From: Planctomycetaceae bacterium
GTDB taxonomy: Bacteria > Planctomycetota > Planctomycetia > Planctomycetales > Planctomycetaceae
Length of the DNA stretch: 64,000 nucleotides
Direction: 5' to 3'
NCBI GenBank assembly: GCA_019636285.1
Contig: JAHBXV010000026.1
Coordinates: 1 to 64,000 of the forward strand
Position numbers and translations under genes: made by a program. Under the pieces are notes generated by a model. The model saw only the letters and a program-made list of their open reading frames with translations. It made no database searches and was not told the origin of the DNA. Position 1 is the first letter of the stretch. The number at the start of each line of letters is the position of its first letter. Below are positions 1 through 7,851 of the stretch, one piece after another.

Positions 1-202
1 AAGGGAGCGGGGAACCCTCTTCGACGCGGGAAGGAAATCGAAAGGCGATCACGGTGATCGACGGATCGTTCGGCCGACGACGACCGCCGTGACGATTCGC
101 AAGGCGGTCGGATGCGACGCCGAGTTCGATCGCCGCGAATTCGTTCGCCAATTGCGCCGCGGCAGAGACGTACGCTCCGCCGGAGCGTTCCTGCTTTCCC
201 CG
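1..202. other. Window edge, no supported gene
   Basis: No gene can be supported here. One plus frame is open from base 2 to a TGA at 236-238, but it has no visible start and its translation is arginine-rich and unlike any family I know. The first 30 bases resemble a degenerate copy of the GGGGAGCGCT-CCCTCTTCGA repeat module seen at 41741-41761. The end of a gene lying before the window cannot be excluded. Confidence 0.4.
172..188 (-). terminator. Hairpin downstream of epmB
   Basis: A perfect inverted repeat with 8-base arms (ACGCTCCG / CGGAGCGT) and a one-base centre lies 14 bases past the epmB stop codon. Because the centre is so short, the two innermost pairs would have to open to make a loop. 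There is no T-run after it on the minus strand, so it is a candidate transcript end rather than a classic intrinsic terminator. Confidence 0.35.
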
Positions 203-1282
203 CTACTCGATTCGCCGCGGCTCGTCGTTGATCAATGACAGGCGCTGGCTGTCGTCGCCGCGGTGCTCGACGGGCGTTTTGTGCGGGGCGCCGGGGATCT
301 CGCGAACGTAACGCGGAATCGCATAACCCGGCAGGCGGGCGCGGAGTTCTTCGATCAGCCGGGCGCCGTCCGATTCCGCAACCTCGAAATGCGCCGCCCC
401 CTGCACGCGGTCGAGCTGATGGAGGTAGTACGGCAGCACCCCCAGTTCCAGCAGCCGCTCGCTGAGCGCGACTAGCGTGTGGGCATCGTCGTTCACGCCC
501 CGAAGCAGCACGGCCTGGTTGAGCGTCAGGATCCGCCGGCGAGTCAACTCGAGCAGGGCGTCGGCACAATCGTTAACCAGCTCGCGCGGGTGGTTCGCAT
601 GGACTACGACCACCGGTTGCAGACGCCCCTCCGTCAGTCGTGTCAAAAGCGGCTCAGTCACTCGGCTGGGAAGCACAATCGGCAGCCGAGTGTGTATCCG
701 CAGCCGCTTGAGGTGCGGAATGGCTTCCAGCCGGTCGATCAGTTCCCCCAGCCGTCGATCGGTCAGCATCAGCGGATCGCCTCCGCTGAGCAGCACCTCC
801 GTCACGTCGTCCGCCACCGCGAGGTACTCCAGCGCCGGCTGCCAGTCCTCCAGCCGCTTGGGCTCGTCCCCATAGGCATAGTGCCGACGGAAGCAATACC
901 GGCAATGGACGGCACACGCCCCGGTGGTGATGAGCAGGGCGCGCCCCACGTACTTGTGCAACAGCCCCGGCACGACTCGAGAGGCGTCGTCTCCAACCGC
1001 ATCCACCGTGAATCCCACGACGTCCCGATGCTCGTCCGAAATCGGCAGAACTTGTTTCAACAAGGGATCTTGCGGATTTCCCACCTCCATCCGGGCCAGG
1101 TAGCTGCGGGGGACGAGCAGTGGAAAGCCAGCGAAGTCTGTCGAGCCGGATTCACTCGTGGAGAGCCCCAGTTCCCGAAGCAGAATCGCCGGGTCGCGAA
1201 TCGCGGATGCCAGATCGCGCGACCAGGAGGGCTGTTCGACGGCAGCGGGCATAACGTGCGGCAATTCCAGAGGTTCCGGCAT
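203..1282 (-). CDS. epmB: EF-P beta-lysylation protein EpmB (KamA-family radical SAM aminomutase)
   Basis: EpmB isomerises (S)-alpha-lysine to (R)-beta-lysine, which EpmA attaches to a lysine of elongation factor P to relieve ribosome stalling on polyproline. The 359-residue protein is of normal EpmB length. It carries the radical SAM cluster motif CAVHCRYC (Cys123, Cys127, Cys130) followed by FRRHYAYG, and a LSGGDPL stretch typical of the lysine 2,3-aminomutase family. It is divergent from efp with about 135 bases between them, which strongly supports the EF-P role over a catabolic lysine aminomutase; the protein is also shorter than true KamA (about 415 residues). The ligase gene epmA is not in this window. 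Confidence 0.93.
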   Translation of the reverse strand: MPEPLELPHVMPAAVEQPSWSRDLASAIRDPAILLRELGLSTSESGSTDFAGFPLLVPRSYLARMEVGNPQDPLLKQVLPISDEHRDVVGFTVDAVGDDASRVVPGLLHKYVGRALLITTGACAVHCRYCFRRHYAYGDEPKRLEDWQPALEYLAVADDVTEVLLSGGDPLMLTDRRLGELIDRLEAIPHLKRLRIHTRLPIVLPSRVTEPLLTRLTEGRLQPVVVVHANHPRELVNDCADALLELTRRRILTLNQAVLLRGVNDDAHTLVALSERLLELGVLPYYLHQLDRVQGAAHFEVAESDGARLIEELRARLPGYAIPRYVREIPGAPHKTPVEHRGDDSQRLSLINDEPRRIE

Positions 1283-1417
1283 TCCATGGTCGAGACGGAG
1301 TTTCCAGACTCACGCGGAATTGCTATCCTCGGCGAGTCAGCCGCCGCGACGCGGTCGGGCTGAGCGTGTTTCCAGATTTCAGCTTTTCCAAGATACCGTA
1401 GAGCGAAGAATTCACCA

Positions 1418-1987
1418 ATGGCGTCGATCAACACGAGCGACTTCCGCAAAGGAACCAAGGTCCTGATGGATGGCGATCCGTACGAAATGACGGAAGTCAA
1501 TTTCGTGAAGCCAGGAAAGGGCCAGGCACTCTACAAGTGCAAACTGCGGAACCTCATCAAGGGAACGCTCCTCGACCGGACCTGGAAGAGCGGTGATTCG
1601 CTGGAAGGGGCCGACATTCGCCACGGCGACGGCCAGTACCTCTACAAAGAGTCGAACGGGTACGTCTTCATGGACCCGGAGACCTTCGACCAGGTGACGA
1701 TCGCCAACGAAGTCGTGGGCGACCAGGCTCCGTTCCTGCAGGACGGCTGCAAGTGCCAGTTGCTGTTCTGGAATGAAACGGTCATCGGCATGACCGCCCC
1801 GCAGCACGTGGTGATGAAGATCACCTACACCGAACCGGCTGCCCGCGGAAACACGGCCTCGAACCTGACCAAGCCAGCCACCCTCGAAAACGGCGTGGAA
1901 ATTACCGTTCCGGCTTTCGTCGAAAACGGCGAAATGGTGAAGGTCAACACGCAAACCCGCGAGTACGTCGAACGCGTTCGAGAATAG
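1418..1987 (+). CDS. efp: Elongation factor P
   Basis: EF-P binds the ribosome between the P and E sites and promotes peptide bond formation at consecutive prolines. The 189-residue product has the usual three-domain length. The domain I loop reads KPGKGQA and places a lysine at residue 34, the position that receives beta-lysine in EpmA/EpmB organisms, not an arginine or the PGMV-type loop of other systems. The C-terminus (GEMVKVNTQTREYVERV) is the standard domain III ending. Divergent epmB immediately upstream is consistent with Lys34 modification. The start ATG is well placed by family alignment. Confidence 0.97.
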   Translation: MASINTSDFRKGTKVLMDGDPYEMTEVNFVKPGKGQALYKCKLRNLIKGTLLDRTWKSGDSLEGADIRHGDGQYLYKESNGYVFMDPETFDQVTIANEVVGDQAPFLQDGCKCQLLFWNETVIGMTAPQHVVMKITYTEPAARGNTASNLTKPATLENGVEITVPAFVENGEMVKVNTQTREYVERVRE

Positions 1988-2012
1988 TGCTTTGTCGCGA
2001 ACTGGATTCCGT

Positions 2013-2075
2013 GTGCCACTGGCTCCGCCAGTGTGCCTTAAAACGAAAACAACGCACTGGCAATGCCGGTGGCAC
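2013..2075. repeat. GTGCCACTGGC palindromic repeat, copy 1
   Basis: Arms 2013-2033 and 2055-2075 are imperfect inverted repeats (GTGCCACTGGCTCCGCCAGTG and a diverged complement). The left arm is itself partly palindromic (CTGGC..GCCAG). Related elements are at 23018-23085 and 56083-56155, all between genes. This one lies between efp and the 55-residue gene. Confidence 0.85.
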
Positions 2076-2147
2076 CAATCAGAATCTGTGAAATCGATAA
2101 GACACGAGTCGTTGATTTGATCTTTCTTTTCGGCGAAGGATCGCCGT

Positions 2148-2315
2148 ATGGGCTGGTGGCAACTCGCGGTCGTCGGAACAGCGGTCGTGCTGGCGGTTCA
2201 TGGGCTCTTCAGCCTGATGACGCGGCGTCGACACGAACTGCTCAAGCGGCTCATCGATGCCGAAGTACAACGCCGCGAACGCGAGGCCGCTGCTCGACAC
2301 CCGCCCGAAGAGTGA
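2148..2315 (+). CDS. Small single-span membrane protein upstream of miaB (55 residues)
   Basis: This short gene codes for 55 residues. It begins MGWWQLAVVGTAVVLAVHGL, one hydrophobic membrane segment (about residues 3-24), followed by a strongly charged, probably helical cytoplasmic tail (TRRRHELLKRL ... QRREREAAAR). A good ribosome binding site (GAAGGA, 2136-2141) lies 6 bases before the ATG. The stop is 92 bases before miaB on the same strand, so the two could be cotranscribed. I do not recognise a family and assign no function. The hydrophobic/charged organisation and the ribosome binding site argue for a real gene. Confidence 0.65.
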   Translation: MGWWQLAVVGTAVVLAVHGLFSLMTRRRHELLKRLIDAEVQRREREAAARHPPEE

Positions 2316-2407
2316 TGGGAAGATGGGAGCCGCCCAATTTGGTCGGCTCCGAAACATTCGACTCTTGATCCCGTACTCCCTGGCGACAGGCCCGGAGACG
2401 CCTGACC

Positions 2408-3871
2408 ATGACTGACGACGTCGACAAGACCGCCGACCACAATCGCAAGCTGTTCATCGAAACCGTCGGCTGCCAGATGAACATGCTGGACAGCGAACTG
2501 GTCGTCGCCGCGCTCCGCAAACAGGGATACGAGCTGACGGGCGACGTGCAGGATGCCGACACAATCCTGTTCAACACGTGCAGCGTCCGTGAACACGCCG
2601 AGCACAAAATCTACAGTGCCCTTGGCCGCTTGAAGTTTGCCAAGAACGCCCGGCCGGGGCGGGTGATCGGCGTCCTGGGCTGCATGGCCCAGAAAGACCA
2701 GGAACTGATTTTCCAGCGGGCACCGCATGTCGACCTGGTTGTCGGCACGGGACAACTCGCGGAAGTCCCCCGCTTGATCGACGAAGCCCGGTCCGATCGT
2801 CAGCGGTCGCTCGCCGTCAGTCTCGATCGCCGTGATGGCACTCGCACCACCGTCGCCGAAAGCTTTCAGAGCTACGACCCGCTCCGCGAACCGGCAATGC
2901 GGCCGAGTCCGTACCAGGCGTTCGTGCGGATCATGATTGGCTGCGACAAGTTCTGCACCTACTGCGTCGTCCCGATGACGCGCGGGCCGGAGCAGGGGCG
3001 GCCGCCGCGAGATATTCTGCACGAAGTCCGCGTGCTCGCCGACCAGGGGGTCAAGGAGATCACGTTCCTCGGCCAGACCGTCAACAGCTACAAGCATCAG
3101 CAGGACGGCCGCACCTGGCGGCTGGCCGACCTGTTGCACGCGGCTCACGAAGTCCCCGGCATCGAGCGTTTGAAGTTCGTCACGAACTATCCCCGCGACA
3201 TGACCGACGATCTCTTGCAGGCGATTCGCGACCTGCCCAAGGCGGCGCGGTATCTGCACGTTCCCGCCCAGCACGGCTGCGACGAAGTCCTCAAGCGGAT
3301 GAAGCGCGGCTACACCGTCGACCAGTACCGCGAGATGTTCGCCCGCGTCCGCGAAGCCCTTCCCGACTGCGCTGTGTCGAGCGATTTCATCGTCGGCTTT
3401 TGCGGCGAGACCGAAGAGGCCCACCAGCGCAGCCTTGATCTCATCCGCGAGTGCCGTTTCAAGAACAGCTTCATCTTCAAGTACAGCCCGCGTCCCGGCA
3501 CCAAGGCATACGACAACCTCGCCGACGACATTCCCGAGGACGTCAAGCGACGTCGAAACGCCGAGATGCTGACGCTGCAAAACCAGATCAGCGCCGAAGA
3601 CAACGCCGCCTTCATCGGCCGCGCGGTCCAGGTGCTCGTCGAAGGCTACAGCGAAACGCAGAAGAAGCAGGGCCTCGACACCCCCGGCCCAAAACAACTG
3701 ACCGGCCGCTCGATGTGCGACCGCATCATCGCCTTCGAAGGCAACCCCCGCCTGACCGGCACCCTGGTCGACGTCGAAATCCACGACGTCACCCCCACCA
3801 CCCTCATCGGCCAAATCGTCACCCGCGCGGTCCAGCACGGCTCTGGCGATCTGCTGCCGATCCTGGTGTGA
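2408..3871 (+). CDS. miaB: tRNA-2-methylthio-N6-dimethylallyladenosine synthase MiaB
   Basis: MiaB is a radical SAM methylthiotransferase that adds the 2-methylthio group to N6-isopentenyladenosine-37 of tRNAs reading UNN codons. The 487-residue product has the UPF0004 N-terminal domain with three cluster cysteines (Cys22 in ETVGCQMN, Cys58 in FNTCSV, Cys92 in LGCMAQ), the radical SAM CxxxCxxC (Cys179, Cys183, Cys186 in GCDKFCTYC), and a C-terminal TRAM domain (about residues 400-475, with the GRSMCDRIIAF segment). VVPMTRGPEQ right after the radical SAM cysteines is characteristic of MiaB rather than RimO or MtaB. Confidence 0.96.
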   Translation: MTDDVDKTADHNRKLFIETVGCQMNMLDSELVVAALRKQGYELTGDVQDADTILFNTCSVREHAEHKIYSALGRLKFAKNARPGRVIGVLGCMAQKDQELIFQRAPHVDLVVGTGQLAEVPRLIDEARSDRQRSLAVSLDRRDGTRTTVAESFQSYDPLREPAMRPSPYQAFVRIMIGCDKFCTYCVVPMTRGPEQGRPPRDILHEVRVLADQGVKEITFLGQTVNSYKHQQDGRTWRLADLLHAAHEVPGIERLKFVTNYPRDMTDDLLQAIRDLPKAARYLHVPAQHGCDEVLKRMKRGYTVDQYREMFARVREALPDCAVSSDFIVGFCGETEEAHQRSLDLIRECRFKNSFIFKYSPRPGTKAYDNLADDIPEDVKRRRNAEMLTLQNQISAEDNAAFIGRAVQVLVEGYSETQKKQGLDTPGPKQLTGRSMCDRIIAFEGNPRLTGTLVDVEIHDVTPTTLIGQIVTRAVQHGSGDLLPILV

Positions 3872-4002
3872 GGGGAGCGGCAATCGACCAGCATGGAATT
3901 CCCCACGCGGTGACTTCGCGTGGCGATCTCGGTTCAAGCCGTGGTTTCGAGTTTTGCCATGCGGCAATTCATCGATTCCGGATTCCCATGCCAATTAATC
4001 CG

Positions 4003-5586
4003 CTAACGGATCACTGCACAATTTGGCAGAGCGGATCGAAAGCGATCGACTCCCGCATCTGTGACTTGGGTGCCTCCGAGCCACAGTCGCTCAAGTCCTT
4101 CAATGACCACAATGTGCTCAAGTCCGGCGTCTGTGACCGCCGTTCCTTCAAGATTCAGGACGCGAAGCTTCCTCAGTTTCCTCAAGTGATTGAGTCCAAC
4201 ATCCGTGACGCGAGTACGGCTCAGGTCCAGGGAATCAAGCTCTTGTAGCTCGGCGAGATACCCCGCCCCTTCGTCTCCAATCTGAGTGCCGCTCGCAAAA
4301 ACGCCTCGAAGACTGGGGAACGCGGTCACCGCCATGAGTTGCTCATCGCCGACTCGCTTGTTCGACAGATCGAGTCGCACGAGCGTCTGCTCCGTTTTAT
4401 CACCCTCGTACTTCAGCTTCGCTCCCAGTGCGAACAGGACAGAAACCGCGTGCTCCGCGAATTGTTCTCGCCACATCTCAAGCGGTTCAATGCTTTGTTC
4501 CCATTCCGCATCGATCGTGACACGCTCCGCGGGAGGTATACGCGCAATGTGCGAATCCGTTACAAAGGTGACGGAACCCTGCCGTCTTGTGTCTTCAATG
4601 TCCTTAGGGTCGGAAATCTCCAGATGCGATTCATAATGATATGAAACAAGATGACCCTCTTGTTCATTGAAATACAGCACTCCGGTCCCGCCCTTGTCTT
4701 CCAGGCGTAAAATGTCTTTGAAAACTGGAAGCCTTAGTGTGGGCGTGCCCTCAACGACCGTGTCGAACCGGAGCAGTTCTGTCCCGTCGATGATTTCATG
4801 ACCTGCACACGTTGCAACATGTCGATATGCGATTGTTCCCATCCGAAAGAAGAACTCCGTTTCATCCTCCCACGACATTCCATCCGTGATGCGTTTGTCT
4901 GGCAGGCGAACAAACCCTCCTGTGTGAAGAGAATCAAGTCCGTGTTGCTGTACGTACGAAATGAGCCCATCGACTCTCATCATGGCCGTCCAGTCGCCGA
5001 CTAACCGCATATCCCGAACCTTACCACTAGGTTCCACGATTGCTTCAATCCGCAGGTCGCGAAATCTATCGAACCAGGATTTTAGCAGCAATGTCTTATC
5101 AACTTGAATTGATGTGACTTCTTGGCGATCGGACGTGGAGCCTGCTTCCGAGCGTGTTGAATCGTAGTCAATCTCGCCCTCTGGAACATTGCTTTTGACT
5201 CTTAGCTGGTCAAATTGATAAAGCATTCCGGCCCAACCATTTGGCTGCATTTTAACTGTCACCAGAAAGCCAAACTCCATTTTTAGCTCATAGCTCCCGA
5301 TCTGCCCGTCGAATGGCACTTCCATGTTCATGACGTTCTGGCAATTCCAGCGGAACTGATCGCCGTTCGCGAATTTCCAGTAGAGATTGGGAGAGTTCTG
5401 TTCGGAAGTCCCACTATTGCCCGATACAACCGAACCCTTTTCGACGTCGTCGATTTCATTGGTGGATGTCGAACAACCAACCATGCTGATGCCGTAGACG
5501 CAGATAAGAACAACAGGCACCGCAGCCAGTCGCGCGGAACGACAATCGCGTAAGCCAATACGTAGTCCGTCCGCAATATCTCCCAT
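4003..5586 (-). CDS. Exported lipoprotein with C-terminal leucine-rich repeats
   Basis: From the ATG at 5586 the product is 527 residues. A hydrophobic signal (AAVPVVLICVYGI) ends in a lipobox-like SMVGC with the lipidated Cys38. The middle (about 60-390) is a beta-rich region of the type seen in planctomycete DUF6263-like proteins (YWKFANGDQFRW near its start); that family name is a tentative inference. The last 110 residues hold leucine-rich repeats (SLDLSRTRVTDVGLNHL, VLNLEGTAVTDAGLEHI). This start has GGGAG 10 bases upstream; in-frame ATGs at 5610 and 5637 would put an unusually long stretch before the signal. Substrate or partner unknown. Confidence 0.8.
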   Translation of the reverse strand: MGDIADGLRIGLRDCRSARLAAVPVVLICVYGISMVGCSTSTNEIDDVEKGSVVSGNSGTSEQNSPNLYWKFANGDQFRWNCQNVMNMEVPFDGQIGSYELKMEFGFLVTVKMQPNGWAGMLYQFDQLRVKSNVPEGEIDYDSTRSEAGSTSDRQEVTSIQVDKTLLLKSWFDRFRDLRIEAIVEPSGKVRDMRLVGDWTAMMRVDGLISYVQQHGLDSLHTGGFVRLPDKRITDGMSWEDETEFFFRMGTIAYRHVATCAGHEIIDGTELLRFDTVVEGTPTLRLPVFKDILRLEDKGGTGVLYFNEQEGHLVSYHYESHLEISDPKDIEDTRRQGSVTFVTDSHIARIPPAERVTIDAEWEQSIEPLEMWREQFAEHAVSVLFALGAKLKYEGDKTEQTLVRLDLSNKRVGDEQLMAVTAFPSLRGVFASGTQIGDEGAGYLAELQELDSLDLSRTRVTDVGLNHLRKLRKLRVLNLEGTAVTDAGLEHIVVIEGLERLWLGGTQVTDAGVDRFRSALPNCAVIR

Positions 5587-5929
5587 TTTCGTTCGCTCCC
5601 GGTCGGCCATGTCAGCGCATAAATGCGGGGAAGGCATGAGTCACCTGCGATTCAGTCGGCGGACATTTTTGAGGCCATTGACAGGGAACGATAATCCCTG
5701 ATCCATTTGAATAGAGCTACAGTGGACCGGGAAGAAACAACGTAGTCGCGACTTGCCCTGACTCAAAGTGGCTCACTTCGCCCTTCCCGCCTATGCAGCC
5801 TACCCCAACTTCGCTGGCATGAGTACACCTCGACGACATCAAGTCTCTCCTCGTCCCGTCCGGGCTACTGAGACTCTCATCACTGATGGATCAGAATTTG
5901 GTGAGCAGGCCAATTCAGGTTCATCCAAC
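5587..5929. other. Intergenic region, nothing recognised
   Basis: This 343-base stretch lies between the LRR lipoprotein start and the stop of the next minus-strand gene. A plus-strand frame at 5768-6028 runs into the antisense of the neighbouring gene and has no codon or family support. I see no repeat or RNA. Confidence 0.5.
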
Positions 5930-6796
5930 TCATGTCCCACCCCCGAAGACCGCCAACTGTGGCAGATGATCGCTGAGAGCGAAGGAAGTATCATCCGCCA
6001 CGTTCACGCGAAATGCCCCTTCAAATAACGGCCGCGATTCCGTGATCCGGTTCGCAATTGGGCCAGTCGCCAGGACGTAGTCGATCCGATATTGCGGAGT
6101 GTCGGCCTTGATCGTCAGTCCGGCTCCTTTGCCAACCTTGGCGAAGGTATCGGTCCAGCCGGCATCCATCCACAGTTTGTATTCCTCGGTATCCGGGCCG
6201 TGGTTCAGGTCTCCAATCAGCAGCATCGAGCGGCCCGCGGCCAGATCCTCCTTCATCGAAGCCAGCATGGCCCGCACCTCCCTGAGCCGGATGGCCGGGT
6301 CGGCTCCCGGATGGAGATGAGCCGAGTGGACGATCAAGGATTCGCCGTTCGGCAGCTTGATGATCCCGCGGCCCCAGTGCCGTGTAAACAAGTCTTTCGG
6401 GCGCTCGCCGCCAAGCGGGACGTTCTCCGACTCGGTAATCTCGAACTTGCTGAGCAGCGTCCCCGGCCAGCTTCCTCCGCTGGGAAAACGAACGTGGTTC
6501 ATGCCCAGATACCCGGCGACTTCCTTAGCAAGCGCCTCGCTGGGAGATTCGGAGAAATTAATAATGTCCGGGTCGTAGAGAGCCAGCTCCATCGCCAGCC
6601 GCCGTGCCATCTGGCCCTTCTGAACGGCGATCTTTGCCAGCGGCCGGTCATCGGGCCACCCCTTGCAGACATAGACGTTGTAGGCAATTACCCGCAACGG
6701 CAGCGGTCTCTTGTCATCCGCGAAAGCGGGCAACGCGGCGGCTGAAAAGCTTGCCGCCCCAAGCGCGGCGCAGAACTCTCGTCGTGAAATTGTCAT
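5930..6796 (-). CDS. Exported endonuclease/exonuclease/phosphatase family protein
   Basis: The product (288 residues from the ATG at 6796) starts MTISRREFCAALGAASFSAAALPAFA, a twin-arginine signal (SRREF) with an AFA cleavage site. The mature part is an EEP fold: a first strand VIAYNVYVCKGW, the glutamate segment INFSESPSE, the metal-site motif LLIGDLNHGPD, and the C-terminal SDHLPQLAVF with the catalytic Asp-His. Such exported proteins hydrolyse phosphodiesters or phosphomonoesters; substrate is not predictable. GGAGAA precedes this start; a longer frame to 6868 would read into the upstream repeat and is unlikely. Confidence 0.85.
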   Translation of the reverse strand: MTISRREFCAALGAASFSAAALPAFADDKRPLPLRVIAYNVYVCKGWPDDRPLAKIAVQKGQMARRLAMELALYDPDIINFSESPSEALAKEVAGYLGMNHVRFPSGGSWPGTLLSKFEITESENVPLGGERPKDLFTRHWGRGIIKLPNGESLIVHSAHLHPGADPAIRLREVRAMLASMKEDLAAGRSMLLIGDLNHGPDTEEYKLWMDAGWTDTFAKVGKGAGLTIKADTPQYRIDYVLATGPIANRITESRPLFEGAFRVNVADDTSFALSDHLPQLAVFGGGT

Positions 6797-6859
6797 GGCG
6801 GCTTCTCCGTGCTGTAAGAGTCCTGACAATGGCCTGGTCGGAGAATGGCTGGCAGAATT

Positions 6860-6994
6860 GGGTGGCACGCCCTGACCAACGGAAAGGGCGTGGTTGTTCT
6901 CAGCTGCTCAATTTTGTCAGGTGTGTTACTTGTGCATGTCGAGCAGAGCGGTATTCCACCCCCATGCGCTAGCACTACTGGGCGTGTGCCGCCC
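6860..6994. repeat. REP-like element left of the RAYT gene
   Basis: The element opens with GGGTGGCACGCCCTGACC and closes with an inverted GGGCGTG-TGCCGCCCA, so its ends are inverted repeats. Two inner hairpins are visible: CACGCCCT..AGGGCGTG (6866-6892) and a second near 6961-6986. A near-copy lies at 7703-7832 and a diverged one at 44379-44463. Confidence 0.85.
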
Positions 6995-7011
6995 AACCAA
7001 AGATTTGTCAC

Positions 7012-7608
7012 CTACGGCTCAACATCGATCATTGGTAATGTTCGGTCGATTTCCAGACGACAATTCGGCTCGCCGTTGTACCATCGAGCGCTTGACCATT
7101 CCCAGTCGTGCGATCGCTCAACCAAACCTCTCCGAACAGGGTTTTGATGCAAATACTCGATGACTGCCAGCAGTACCTTGTCGTCGACCACGTTTCGATC
7201 GTATCCGCCCCCCGGTTGCCAAAATCGGCGGCGTATGGTCTTGCCCTCCACGACGGTGATCCTGGAAAGCCATGAAGGAGAATGCCCCTTCATCCAGTTA
7301 ATGGCCTGCCGGGCGACTTGCTCTTTCACAAACCCTTGAAAGGGTCCAATGATTCGGCCGGGCTCTCTGGGATAGACCAGCAGATGCACGTGTTCCGGCA
7401 TGATCACCCAAGCCCAAATGTCAACGGGATACTTCCGGCGAGCGTTGTTAAGGGCTTCCAGGAACCAAAGCCGCGTGCGATCGCGAGAGAGAAACGGATA
7501 TCTCCGATAGCAGGAGAACGTCAATGAACGTGCCCCCGCGGCGTCATCGAAACGACGTCGGCGCTTGCGGAAGTAGGATTTCCCCGATCCGAGATCATCG
7601 ATTTTCAT
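7012..7608 (-). CDS. REP-associated tyrosine transposase (RAYT, IS200-like HUH/Y1 family)
   Basis: The product (198 residues from the ATG at 7608) is a single-domain Y1 HUH nuclease. MPEHVHLLV gives the metal-binding HUH pair (His73, His75), and EYLHQNPVRRGL supplies the likely nucleophile Tyr152, in the spacing typical of TnpA-REP proteins. RAYTs bind and nick REP hairpins and are thought to spread them while being domesticated themselves. The gene sits between REP-like elements at 6860-6994 and 7655-7832, the normal arrangement for this family. Nothing in it looks broken. A longer frame to 7665 overlaps a repeat half and is less likely. Confidence 0.92.
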   Translation of the reverse strand: MKIDDLGSGKSYFRKRRRRFDDAAGARSLTFSCYRRYPFLSRDRTRLWFLEALNNARRKYPVDIWAWVIMPEHVHLLVYPREPGRIIGPFQGFVKEQVARQAINWMKGHSPSWLSRITVVEGKTIRRRFWQPGGGYDRNVVDDKVLLAVIEYLHQNPVRRGLVERSHDWEWSSARWYNGEPNCRLEIDRTLPMIDVEP

Positions 7609-7654
7609 GACAGACTCGTCGAATTTATTTCGTCGAGAGTCGCATTGACGTTCG

Positions 7655-7692
7655 CCCACGCCCATTCGCTGGCGTTACTTAGCGTACCACCC
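7655..7692. repeat. REP-like half element upstream of the RAYT gene
   Basis: CCCACGCCCATTCGCTGGCG..AGCGTACCACCC matches the closing half of the full REP element (7794-7832) with several changes. It lies 46 bases upstream of the RAYT start codon and 10 bases from the next full element. Confidence 0.75.
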
Positions 7693-7702
7693 TGATCGAC
7701 TT

Positions 7703-7832
7703 GGGTGGCACGCCCTGACCAACGGGAAGGGCGTGGGTATACTCAGCTCGGTTTCTAAGGTTAGATTTGCTTCTCTTCTCCCGAGGAGCGCTCTCCCACG
7801 CCCAATCGCTGGCGCTATTGGGCGTGCCACCC
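7703..7832. repeat. REP-like element right of the RAYT gene
   Basis: A 130-base element bounded by perfect inverted 13-mers (GGGTGGCACGCCC and GGGCGTGCCACCC). Its opening half contains the hairpin CACGCCCT..AGGGCGTG; its closing half the hairpin CACGCCCAAT..ATTGGGCGTG. This paired organisation resembles a bacterial interspersed mosaic element. Confidence 0.88.
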
Positions 7833-7851
7833 AGTCGACCTGACATAACAA

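Noticed and set aside
2198-3994. 598-codon open frame antisense to miaB
   Set aside because: It lies over miaB, whose radical SAM and TRAM motifs are certain. Long antisense frames are normal in DNA of this G+C content.
5768-6028. 86-codon plus frame between the LRR and EEP genes
   Set aside because: No ribosome binding site or family, and half of it is antisense to the EEP gene.
7012-7608. Complete IS200/IS605 insertion sequence
   Set aside because: No TnpB gene and no IS-like ends; the YLHQNPV motif and flanking REP pairs fit a RAYT instead.
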